The translations under genes and the position numbers were made by a program. The notes under the pieces were generated by a model. That model saw only the letters and a program-made list of their open reading frames with translations. It did no database searches and was not told the origin of the DNA. This document shows positions 41,288 to 48,380 of a stretch of 64,000 bases of DNA, in pieces. The stretch comes from Actinomycetota bacterium (GTDB taxonomy: Bacteria; Actinomycetota; CADDZG01; JAHWKV01; JAOPZY01). Positions within the stretch are counted from its first letter, which is position 1; each line of letters begins with the position of its first letter. The stretch spans positions 62,001-126,000 of the forward strand of contig DASTWV010000040.1 in assembly GCA_035765775.1 (NCBI GenBank). The letters are read 5' to 3'.

Positions 41288-41974
41288 TCAGCCGACGCCG
41301 CTGGGCAGCGGCGATGCGGCCGGGAGCACGAAGTCGGTGTCGGGCGGCGAGGTGGAGTAGTTCGTGAGCTGGAAGGAGCTTCCCCCGTCGCTCACGGCGG
41401 CCAGCACCCCGTTCGCCAGCACGCAGTACTTGCCCGATCCGTCGGTGCTGGAGACGTTGGCGCAGGTCGCCGACTGCCCGGCGAAGGTCTCATGGGTCAC
41501 CTTGACCGATTGCCCCGCCCCCGCCGACGCCAGGGCGGCCGAGGCCGCCCGGAAGAACTGGGCGGCGTTGGTCGGGCTGAAGATCTGGGCGAGGCTGGCC
41601 ACCGGGCTGACCCCGGGCGAGGAGTAGCACGCCTGGACGCCGTTGGTCGTGGAGCAGTAGTCGGTCTTGGAGCCGTCCGAGATCACCGACCCCCCCGCCG
41701 CATCGAAGCGGGACTTGGGCGGCTTCTGCTCGACGGTGATGGATTCCGGGCTGGAGCTGGAGCCCGACTCGCTGGAGCTGTACACCGCCTTGAAGGTCGT
41801 CCCGGTGCTGCCGGCCGCGGCTTGGGCGGCGGCCTGCAGGGCGGCGGCGTCGCCGGTCCCGGAGGGGGCCGGCGCCCCGGTGGTGGAGCCCGCCGAGGTG
41901 CCGCCTTTACTGCAGGCGGCAAGCAGGACTGCGGTCGCTAACCCAGCAATGAGGACGAAGCGTTGTTCACGCAC
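41288..41974 (-). CDS. Lipoprotein of unknown function
   Basis: 228 aa from GTG 41974 (VREQRFVLIAGLATAVLLAAC), with lipobox LAAC and Cys at residue 21. A Ser/Gly/Thr linker precedes a globular domain (about 55-215) with AAAQAAAGSTGTTFKAVYSSSES and several cysteines (DYCSTTNGVQACYSS, SATCANVS, KYCVLAN). The layout resembles the LppX/LprG-type lipid-transfer lipoproteins only loosely; I do not assign it. It stands alone between pimA and pdxS. In-frame GTG 41983 is an alternative start. Confidence 0.7.
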   Translation of the reverse strand: MREQRFVLIAGLATAVLLAACSKGGTSAGSTTGAPAPSGTGDAAALQAAAQAAAGSTGTTFKAVYSSSESGSSSSPESITVEQKPPKSRFDAAGGSVISDGSKTDYCSTTNGVQACYSSPGVSPVASLAQIFSPTNAAQFFRAASAALASAGAGQSVKVTHETFAGQSATCANVSSTDGSGKYCVLANGVLAAVSDGGSSFQLTNYSTSPPDTDFVLPAASPLPSGVG

Positions 41975-42122
41975 TTTTCGAACCCCTTTTTCCGCCCAAA
42001 TAGTCCCCGCATGGTGCGGGCCGATTCTATCGCCGGCACTGGTACACGGCCGGGGGGAGCGCTGGCTGCAGAAACTTGTGGAAACAACCGCCGATATGGC
42101 GGCGGAATCCACACGTTTCCGT

Positions 42123-43181
42123 CTACCGCGCCCCGGCGTCGCGGTATGCCTGCACCACCCGCCCGGACACTGCCGCCCAGTCCAGTTCCGCCGCCCGGTG
42201 CTGCCCCCGGACGATCTGGTCGGGCACCGAGTGGTCCTCGTCGGTCAGCACCTCCAGCAGCGCCTGGGACAGGGCAGCGGGGTCGCCGGCCGGGGCGAAG
42301 CGGGCTGCGCCAGCCGCCGCCTCCCGGTAGCCGGGCAGCGCCGAGCAGACCACCGGGGTCCCGGCGGCCATCGCCTCCACCAGGACGATGCCGAACGACT
42401 CGCCCGCCAGCGAGGGGGCGCAGAAGACATCGGCGGCGGCGTAGATGCCGGGCAGGCGATCGTCGGGCACCCGGCCCACCGACCGCACCCAGACCGGGGC
42501 ATCCGGCGGTGCGGCGGTGGTGACCAGGGTGACCGGCAGGTGGCGGCGGACCTCCTCCATGGCGGCGAGCAGCACATCGAAGCCCTTGCGGGGCTCGGGC
42601 CGGCCCACGAACAGCACGCAGGGCCGGTACTCGAGGACCTCGGGATCGGGGAACGCCCGGGCGAAGCGCCCCGCTGGGATCCCGTTCGGGATGAGGCGGT
42701 AGGGGGCGGGGAAGTACGACCCGATCAGCTGCCGGGCGGCCGCCGAGACGGCGATCCGCACCCCCAGCCGGTCCAGGCGGGACCGGAGCAGGGGGCGGGC
42801 CAGGGCATACCCGGCGCTGCGCTCGGCCGACGCATGGAAGGTCCCCACCGCCGGGATCCGGGCTGCTCCCAGCGCCAGGAGCGACAGGCTCGGGATAGCC
42901 GGCTCGTGCACGTGCAGCACATCCAGGTCGCCCACCTCCAGGCGCTCGAGCACCCGGCGCCGGGGCCCGGGGCCGAAGGACAGGCGGGCCACCGACCCGT
43001 TCGCCGGGATGCCGATGCTGCCGCCGCACCGCCAGATGTCTGGTTCGGGGTCGGTGGCGGGGGCCAGGATCTCGACGCCCACCCCGTGGACCTCCCGCAG
43101 CGCCGCCGCCAGCCCCAGGATGTGGCTCCGGACACCCCCGGGGAATGACCAGTCGTAGGGGCAGACGATCCCGACCTTCAC
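42123..43181 (-). CDS. pimA: Phosphatidylinositol alpha-mannosyltransferase (GT4), PimA-like
   Basis: 352 aa. GT-B glycosyltransferase: MKVGIVCPYDWSFPGGVRSHILGLA (donor/acceptor loop), DVLHVHEPAIPSLSLLAL, GTFHASAE, VLFVGRPEPRKGFDVLLAA, and the E-x7-E motif in APSLAGESFGIVLVEAMAAG. Together with the neighbouring acyltransferase and CDP-alcohol transferase, the best reading is PimA, which adds the first mannose to phosphatidylinositol. The ATG overlaps the stop of the acyltransferase gene by four bases. Confidence 0.9.
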   Translation of the reverse strand: MKVGIVCPYDWSFPGGVRSHILGLAAALREVHGVGVEILAPATDPEPDIWRCGGSIGIPANGSVARLSFGPGPRRRVLERLEVGDLDVLHVHEPAIPSLSLLALGAARIPAVGTFHASAERSAGYALARPLLRSRLDRLGVRIAVSAAARQLIGSYFPAPYRLIPNGIPAGRFARAFPDPEVLEYRPCVLFVGRPEPRKGFDVLLAAMEEVRRHLPVTLVTTAAPPDAPVWVRSVGRVPDDRLPGIYAAADVFCAPSLAGESFGIVLVEAMAAGTPVVCSALPGYREAAAGAARFAPAGDPAALSQALLEVLTDEDHSVPDQIVRGQHRAAELDWAAVSGRVVQAYRDAGAR

Positions 43182-44194
43182 CCCGGCGGCTCGGTAGGCA
43201 CCTCGGCAGGCGGCTCGGCCGCCCGGCCCCGGGGGGGGAGGCCGGGCTCGTCGGCCGGCCAGTTGGTGGAGAACAGGTGGTACTGCTCAGGTGCCTTGCG
43301 CACCACCTCCTCGAGGGCGGTGGCGATCGCCTGGGCGATCACCGGGATGTCCGCCTTCTCGTCGCCGGTGCGAGCGTAGGGGATGGCCGTGACCTCGCAC
43401 CGGAAGCGTCCCGGCCCGATCTGGTAGAAGCCCGCCGCCGCCAAGGGTGCGCCCGTCCGGGCGGCGATGAGGGCCGGGCCGACCGGAGCGGTGGTCTCCT
43501 CGCCGAAGTACGTGACCCACAGCCCCCGCCGCCCAAGGTCCCGGTCGGCGACGAGGGCGGCGACGCCCCCCGCCTCGAGCGCCCGCAGGAGGCCGCGCAG
43601 GGCCTGGGTCCCCGGCTTGGCCGGGAGGATCGTCATTCCCGCCCGCTCCCGGATGCCGGCGAACCACTCGAACAGGGCCCGGGGCTTCAGCACCTCGGCC
43701 ACCGTGGTCAGCGGGTAGCCCTTCGCCCCGGCCCACGCCCCCAGGAGGTCGTAGAACCCGAAGTGTGGCAGCACGGCGAGCAGCCCGGTGCCCGACGCCA
43801 GGGCGGCGTCCACCACCTCGGTGTTGACCTCCTCCACCATCGCCAGGAGCTGCTCGGGGCGGTAGCGCCCCAGCCGGAAGGTCTCCAGCCAGTACCGGGC
43901 GTAGGAGCCGTAGGCGGCCTGCACCATCCGGTCCAGCTCCGCCGCCGGCCGACCCGGGGCGACCCGGGCCAGGTTCCCGGCCACGATGCCCCGCTTGCGC
44001 ACCGACGCCCGGTAGGCGATCCGGCCCGCCAGGTCGGCCGCCCCCTCGGTGAAGCGCATTGGCAGGTGTTCGGCCAGCCAGGCGCCCGACTTGAAGGCGT
44101 AGTAGCGCACACCCAGGCCGAAGCCGTTCTCGAACGGGCCGCCGGCGGGCGGCACGCGAGGGGCCGGAGGCGCCTCCGGAGCAGGCGAGGGCAC
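43178..44194 (-). CDS. patA: Phosphatidylinositol mannoside acyltransferase (LpxL/HtrB family)
   Basis: 338 aa from GTG 44194. LpxL/HtrB-like acyltransferase with the H-x4-D catalytic motif in LLAVLPHFGFYDLLGAWAG, plus NLARVAPG, YARYWLETFRL and ALVADRDLGRRG. It is the Rv2611c-type enzyme that acylates the mannose of PIM, judged from its place between pgsA (seven-base gap) and pimA (overlap). No separate signal peptide; peripheral membrane association expected. Confidence 0.88.
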   Translation of the reverse strand: MPSPAPEAPPAPRVPPAGGPFENGFGLGVRYYAFKSGAWLAEHLPMRFTEGAADLAGRIAYRASVRKRGIVAGNLARVAPGRPAAELDRMVQAAYGSYARYWLETFRLGRYRPEQLLAMVEEVNTEVVDAALASGTGLLAVLPHFGFYDLLGAWAGAKGYPLTTVAEVLKPRALFEWFAGIRERAGMTILPAKPGTQALRGLLRALEAGGVAALVADRDLGRRGLWVTYFGEETTAPVGPALIAARTGAPLAAAGFYQIGPGRFRCEVTAIPYARTGDEKADIPVIAQAIATALEEVVRKAPEQYHLFSTNWPADEPGLPPRGRAAEPPAEVPTEPPG

Positions 44195-44201
44195 CGAGGA
44201 C

Positions 44202-44819
44202 CTAGGCGCGCCGGGCGGCGCTCGCCTGGCGCCAGACCACCACGTAGCGCTGGGCCACCGTGATGAGCGACAGCACGAACAGGATGACGAGCGCGGACAC
44301 AGTGAGCTGCAGCCCGATCCCCACGGCGCCGATCAGGACCCGCTCCCCCCGCTCGGCGATGCCCACGTCGCACGTGAAGCCGAGGGTCTCGGCCTTCCCC
44401 TTCAGGTACGGCGTGAGGAAGCCCAGCACCAAAACGGCGAGACCGATGGCCACCACCGTGGAGGTCGAAAGCCCCAGGGAGACGCGTCCTGGCCCGTGCA
44501 GGGCGAGGTAGTAGACGATGCCGGAGAACAAGATGCCGTCGCTGATCCGGTCGGTGGTGGAGTCGAGGAACGCTCCGAAGACCGTCTCGGTGTGGGTCGC
44601 CTTGGCCACGGCCCCGTCGATCAGGTCGAGCACCCCGCCGATGCCCATCACGAAGGCACCCGTCATCGGGTGCCCGAGCAGGTAGAACCACACCCCCAGC
44701 GCCACGAAGACAACGCCGGCGACCGTGAGCGTGTTGGCCGAGATCCCGGTCTTGCCCACTGCCTTGCCCAGCGGCCGGGCCACCTTGTTGATCGGCCCCC
44801 GGAGGCGGCTCGCTAGCAC
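44202..44819 (-). CDS. CDP-alcohol phosphatidyltransferase, PgsA1/PIP synthase-like
   Basis: 205 aa with about six membrane helices. The CDP-alcohol motif D-x2-DG-x2-A-R-x8-G-x3-D-x3-D is seen as DLIDGAVAKATHTETVFGAF then LDSTTDRISDG, with lysine in place of the conserved arginine. By context (first gene of the PIM operon) it should make phosphatidylinositol phosphate from CDP-diacylglycerol and inositol phosphate. ATG 44819 is the start; the gap to the EF-G gene at 44911 carries a 12-bp repeat. Confidence 0.87.
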   Translation of the reverse strand: MLASRLRGPINKVARPLGKAVGKTGISANTLTVAGVVFVALGVWFYLLGHPMTGAFVMGIGGVLDLIDGAVAKATHTETVFGAFLDSTTDRISDGILFSGIVYYLALHGPGRVSLGLSTSTVVAIGLAVLVLGFLTPYLKGKAETLGFTCDVGIAERGERVLIGAVGIGLQLTVSALVILFVLSLITVAQRYVVVWRQASAARRA

Positions 44820-44843
44820 TGCGGGCCGCCTCCCTCTTGGTCT

Positions 44844-44879
44844 CCCGAGCGTGTCCCCGAGCGCGTGCCCGAGCGTGTC
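44844..44879. repeat. 12-bp tandem repeat x3 between pgsA-like gene and fusA-like gene
   Basis: cccgagcgtgtc, cccgagcgcgtg, cccgagcgtgtc in direct succession in the 91-bp divergent promoter region. Confidence 0.9.
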
Positions 44880-44895
44880 ATGGGCCCAAGAATAT

Positions 44896-44911
44896 TAGAA
44901 TCACCCCCCCA
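44896..44911 (+). promoter_or_regulatory. -10 element implying a leaderless EF-G-like transcript
   Basis: TAGAAT at 44896-44901 is followed by CACCCCCCC and the ATG at 44911, putting the expected transcription start at or one or two bases before the start codon. No Shine-Dalgarno precedes the ATG. Leaderless mRNAs are common in actinobacteria. Confidence 0.5.
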
Positions 44912-46998
44912 TGAAGACGTATCCCCCCGAGGCGATCCGCAATGTCGGCCTCTTCGGGCACCAGGGGACGGGAAAGACCACCCTGGCCGAGTCCCTGCTG
45001 TCCCTCTCGGGTGCCACCACGCGGATCGGTCGGGTGGAGGACGGCAACACCGTGTGCGACTTCGAGCCCGAGGAGATCAAGAAGGCGCTCTCGGTCTCAC
45101 TCGCCCTGGCCCCCATCGAGTGGGCCGGTCACAAGATCAACCTCATCGACGTCCCGGGCTACGCCGACTTCATCGGCGAGGCCGCCGCCGCCCTCCGGGT
45201 GGTGGACCTGGCGGTCTTCGTCCTCTCGGCGGTCGAGGGCGTCCAGGTGCAGCACCAGATCCTGTGGAGCATGGCCGCCAGACTCGGCGTCCCCCGGCTG
45301 GTGTTCATCAACAAGCTGGACCGGGAACGGGCGTCGTTCTCCCGGACGCTGGGCGAGCTGACCGAGCGCCTCGGCGGCGGCTTCGCTCCCGTGGACCTGC
45401 CCATGGGCGAGGAGCACGACTTCCATGGCGTCGTCGATGTGCTGGACGAGAAGGGCTACCGCTACGATGATTCCGACAATGCAGGCAAAGGCGTCGAGGT
45501 TGAGGTCACCGGCCCGCTGCACGACGAGGCCGACCGGCTCCACACCCAGATCGTCGAGTCGGTCGCCGAGTCGGACGACGTCCTCCTGGAGCGCTACCTG
45601 GAGGGGGGCGAGATCACGCCCGCCGAGATCGAAGCCGGCCTGAGCGCCGGCCTGTTGGCCGGCCGCGTGTTCCCGGTGATGGCGGGCTCGGCCTCCGGCC
45701 TGGTCGGCATCGACCGTCTGGCCGACTTCCTGGTCCACGAGGGGCCGTCGGCCCAGAACCGGGGCCCGGCCCACGGGACCGTGCCGGGCTCGGACACGGA
45801 GGAGGTGCGGGACCCCACGGCCGACGCTCCCCTGTCGGCCTTTGTCTTCAAGACGGTCTCCGACCCCTACGTCGGGCGCATCTCGCTGTTCCGGGTGTGC
45901 TCGGGCCGGCTGCGCCCGGACTCCATGGTCTACAACGCCTCCACCGGCACCGACGAGCGCATCGGCCAGATCTTCGCTCTGCGGGGGAAGACCCAGCTGC
46001 CGCTCACCGAGGTGCTGGCGGGCGACATCGCCGCCGTGGCCAAGCTGGCCCACACCACCAGCGGCGACACCCTGGCCGACAAGGCCCACCCCATCGCCTA
46101 CCCGGCGCTCGAGCCGCCCCAGCGGGCGCTCGCCAAGGCCATCGCGCCCAAGACCAAGGGCGACGAGGACAAGCTGATGACCGGCCTGGCCCGCCTGCAG
46201 GAGGAGGATCCCGCCCTCACGGTCGAGCGCAACGCCGAGACCCACCAGACCCTGCTGTGGGGGACGGGCGAGGCCCACCTCGAGGTCACCCTCGACCGCC
46301 TGCACCGCAAGTTCGGCGTCGAGGTCGCCGAGATCCCGCTGCGCATCCCCTACCGTGAGACGGTGGCCAAGCCTGCCCAGGCCCTCGGCCGCCACGTGAA
46401 GCAGACCGGCGGCCACGGCCAGTACGCCATCGCCCACATCCAGGTGGAGCCGGGCGAGCGGGGCTCGGGCTTCGAGTTCGTCGACAAGATCGTGGGTGGC
46501 GTGGTGCCGAACCAGTTCATCCCCTCAGTGCAGAAGGGGGTGGAGAAGACCCTCGCCGACGGGGTCCTCGCCGGCTACCCGGTGGTCGACGTGCGGGTGA
46601 TCCTGGACGACGGCAAGTTCCACCCGGTGGACTCCTCCGACATCGCCTTCCAGCTGGCCGGCGGGTCGGGTTTCAAGGAGGCGGCGATGGCCGCCGGCGT
46701 GGTGCTGCTGGAGCCGATCGTGGACCTGGAGGTGGTGGTCCCCGACTCCTACCTGGGCGACATCATGGGCGACCTCAACTCCAAGCGGGGCCGTATCCAG
46801 GGCACCGAGGCGGTGGGCGGCCACCAGATCGTCCGGGCGAAGGTGCCGCAGGCCGAGGTGGCGCGCTACGCCATCGACCTCCGCTCCATCACCGGTGGAC
46901 AGGGCACCTTCCGCATGGAGCACTCCCACTACGAGGAGGTCCCGGCGCACCTGGCCGACAAGATCGTGGCCGAGACAAAGGAAGCCGCCGCCAAGTAA
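44911..46998 (+). CDS. Elongation factor G-like translational GTPase
   Basis: 695 aa, five-domain EF-G layout. G1 GLFGHQGTGKTTLAESLL, G3 INLIDVPGYADFIGEA, G4 VFINKLDRERASF; domain II has FVFKTVSDPYVGRISLFRVCSG, domain III EEDPALTVERNAETHQTLLWGTGEAHLEV, domain IV GGHGQYAIAHIQVEPG and GVVPNQFIPSVQKGVE, domain V LGDIMGDLNSKRGRIQG. The G1 form GHQGTGKT and the short switch I are like the EF-G2/FusA2 paralogue of actinobacteria rather than canonical FusA, and no rpsL, rpsG or tuf flank it. Probable role in translation or ribosome rescue. Confidence 0.9.
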   Translation: MKTYPPEAIRNVGLFGHQGTGKTTLAESLLSLSGATTRIGRVEDGNTVCDFEPEEIKKALSVSLALAPIEWAGHKINLIDVPGYADFIGEAAAALRVVDLAVFVLSAVEGVQVQHQILWSMAARLGVPRLVFINKLDRERASFSRTLGELTERLGGGFAPVDLPMGEEHDFHGVVDVLDEKGYRYDDSDNAGKGVEVEVTGPLHDEADRLHTQIVESVAESDDVLLERYLEGGEITPAEIEAGLSAGLLAGRVFPVMAGSASGLVGIDRLADFLVHEGPSAQNRGPAHGTVPGSDTEEVRDPTADAPLSAFVFKTVSDPYVGRISLFRVCSGRLRPDSMVYNASTGTDERIGQIFALRGKTQLPLTEVLAGDIAAVAKLAHTTSGDTLADKAHPIAYPALEPPQRALAKAIAPKTKGDEDKLMTGLARLQEEDPALTVERNAETHQTLLWGTGEAHLEVTLDRLHRKFGVEVAEIPLRIPYRETVAKPAQALGRHVKQTGGHGQYAIAHIQVEPGERGSGFEFVDKIVGGVVPNQFIPSVQKGVEKTLADGVLAGYPVVDVRVILDDGKFHPVDSSDIAFQLAGGSGFKEAAMAAGVVLLEPIVDLEVVVPDSYLGDIMGDLNSKRGRIQGTEAVGGHQIVRAKVPQAEVARYAIDLRSITGGQGTFRMEHSHYEEVPAHLADKIVAETKEAAAK

Positions 46999-47113
46999 AA
47001 CCCGTCAAGTAAGCCCTCAAGAAATCCCCGTGCCCGCCATCCCGGGCGGGCCCTCCCCCGTAGTACCTCGGACATTGTCCGGGGGACGACCACTTCCAGG
47101 GGAGGACGGGGCC

Positions 47114-47812
47114 ATGAGAACCACGGGGCGCATAGGGGCTGGACTGACCGCGCTGGCGATCGGCGTCGGCTGGGCACTCGCCGGGCCGGCACCGGCGGCA
47201 ACCTCGTCGGTCAGCCTGATCAACATCTCGTTCACCCCGGCGACGGTCACCATCACCGTGGGCGACACGGTCACCTGGACCAACAACGAGTCCGGCCAGA
47301 TCCCGCACTCGGTGACCTCGGACACCGCCGGCCAGTTCGACTCCAACCCCGCCTGCGCCGGGGCGGCCACCAGCTCCTGCATGCTGCCCGGGCAGAGCTT
47401 CTCGCAGACCTTCGCCACGGCCGGGAGCTTCGCCTACCACTGCCGGATCCACGCCAACATGCACGGCACCGTTGTCGTGGTCGCCGCAGCGGCGGCCAGC
47501 CCCACGCCCTCCCCATCGCCCAGCCCGATGCCGGCGGCCAGCCCCACGGCGTCGCCCAGCCCCACACCGGCGGCGAACCCCACGCCCGCAGCAAGCCCCA
47601 CCGCCGCGGCCACCACCGGGGCCACGGCCGGAGGCACCGGGTCGGGCGGCTCCCAGGTGCTGGGCACCCAGATCAGCCGGAAGCCCACCCTGCCGGTCAC
47701 CGGTGCCCGGGACCTGCTCCCGCTTACCCTGGTGGCGGGGGGTCTGCTGCTCACCGGAGCGGCCGCCCTCCTGGCGAGCCGCCGGCGCCGGACCGCCCGC
47801 ACGCCGGGGTAG
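47114..47812 (+). CDS. LPXTG-anchored cupredoxin
   Basis: 232 aa from ATG 47114 with GGAGG upstream. Signal peptide (about 1-29, ending APAATS). A plastocyanin-like domain (about 30-125) has SLINISFTPATVTITVGDTVTW and type 1 copper ligands: His in QIPHSVTS, Cys-x2-His-x4-Met in YHCRIHANMHGTV. A long Ala/Ser/Pro/Thr linker (about 126-195) leads to LPVTGARDL, a hydrophobic helix and RRRR: a complete sortase sorting signal. So a surface-attached copper protein, possibly an electron carrier or copper buffer. No sortase is in the window. Single gene, convergent with dtd. Confidence 0.85.
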   Translation: MRTTGRIGAGLTALAIGVGWALAGPAPAATSSVSLINISFTPATVTITVGDTVTWTNNESGQIPHSVTSDTAGQFDSNPACAGAATSSCMLPGQSFSQTFATAGSFAYHCRIHANMHGTVVVVAAAAASPTPSPSPSPMPAASPTASPSPTPAANPTPAASPTAAATTGATAGGTGSGGSQVLGTQISRKPTLPVTGARDLLPLTLVAGGLLLTGAAALLASRRRRTARTPG

Positions 47813-47834
47813 AAAACCTTCCGACCACCCATCT

Positions 47835-47889
47835 GCGTTTCTGTGCACACCAGGGGGCTCCACATGGCACTGGATGGACACAGAAACGC
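47835..47889. repeat. 11-bp perfect inverted repeat between convergent genes
   Basis: gcgtttctgtg (47835-47845) and cacagaaacgc (47879-47889) pair exactly around a 33-base interior, in the 106-bp gap between the cupredoxin and dtd 3' ends. It could be a bidirectional transcription stop or a small mobile-element relic. Confidence 0.8.
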
Positions 47890-47918
47890 GGTCCGGGTGG
47901 GGCGGGCGAGCTGACGAC

Positions 47919-48356
47919 TCAGACCTCCATCAGGATCGTCACCGGCCCGTCGTTGACCAGGCTCACCTCCATGTGGGCGCCGAAGCGACCTTCCTCCACT
48001 TCGACGCCCAGAAAGCGCAGCTCGCTGACAAACGCCGCCAGCACGCCCACCGCCAGGTCGGGCGGGGCGGCGGCGACGAACGACGGCCGGTTGCCCTTCC
48101 GGGTCTCGCCGTAAAGGGTGAACTGGGAGACCACCAGGGCCGAGCCCTCGATCTCGAGCAGCGACACGTTCATCCGGCCGGCGGGGTCGGGGAAGATGCG
48201 TTGGGCGGCCACCTTGCGGGCCAGGCGGCGGGCGATGGGGTGGGTGTCGTCCCGGCCCACGCCCACCAGGACCAGCAGCCCGGGGCCGATGGCGCCGACC
48301 AGCTCCTCGCCCACCCGGACCGAGGCGGCCGTCACCCGCTGCAGGACCAGCCGCAC
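47919..48356 (-). CDS. dtd: D-aminoacyl-tRNA deacylase
   Basis: 145 aa, GTG start at 48356. Removes D-amino acids (and glycine from tRNA-Ala) mischarged onto tRNA. Family marks are MRLVLQRVTAASVRVG, VVSQFTLYGETRKGNRPSF and the C-terminal SLVNDGPVTILMEV with the GPVT cross-subunit motif. It is 24 bp downstream of rel, the common rel-dtd pairing. Confidence 0.95.
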   Translation of the reverse strand: MRLVLQRVTAASVRVGEELVGAIGPGLLVLVGVGRDDTHPIARRLARKVAAQRIFPDPAGRMNVSLLEIEGSALVVSQFTLYGETRKGNRPSFVAAAPPDLAVGVLAAFVSELRFLGVEVEEGRFGAHMEVSLVNDGPVTILMEV

Positions 48357-48380
48357 GCTGCGACCCTCAGCCGGACGGGG

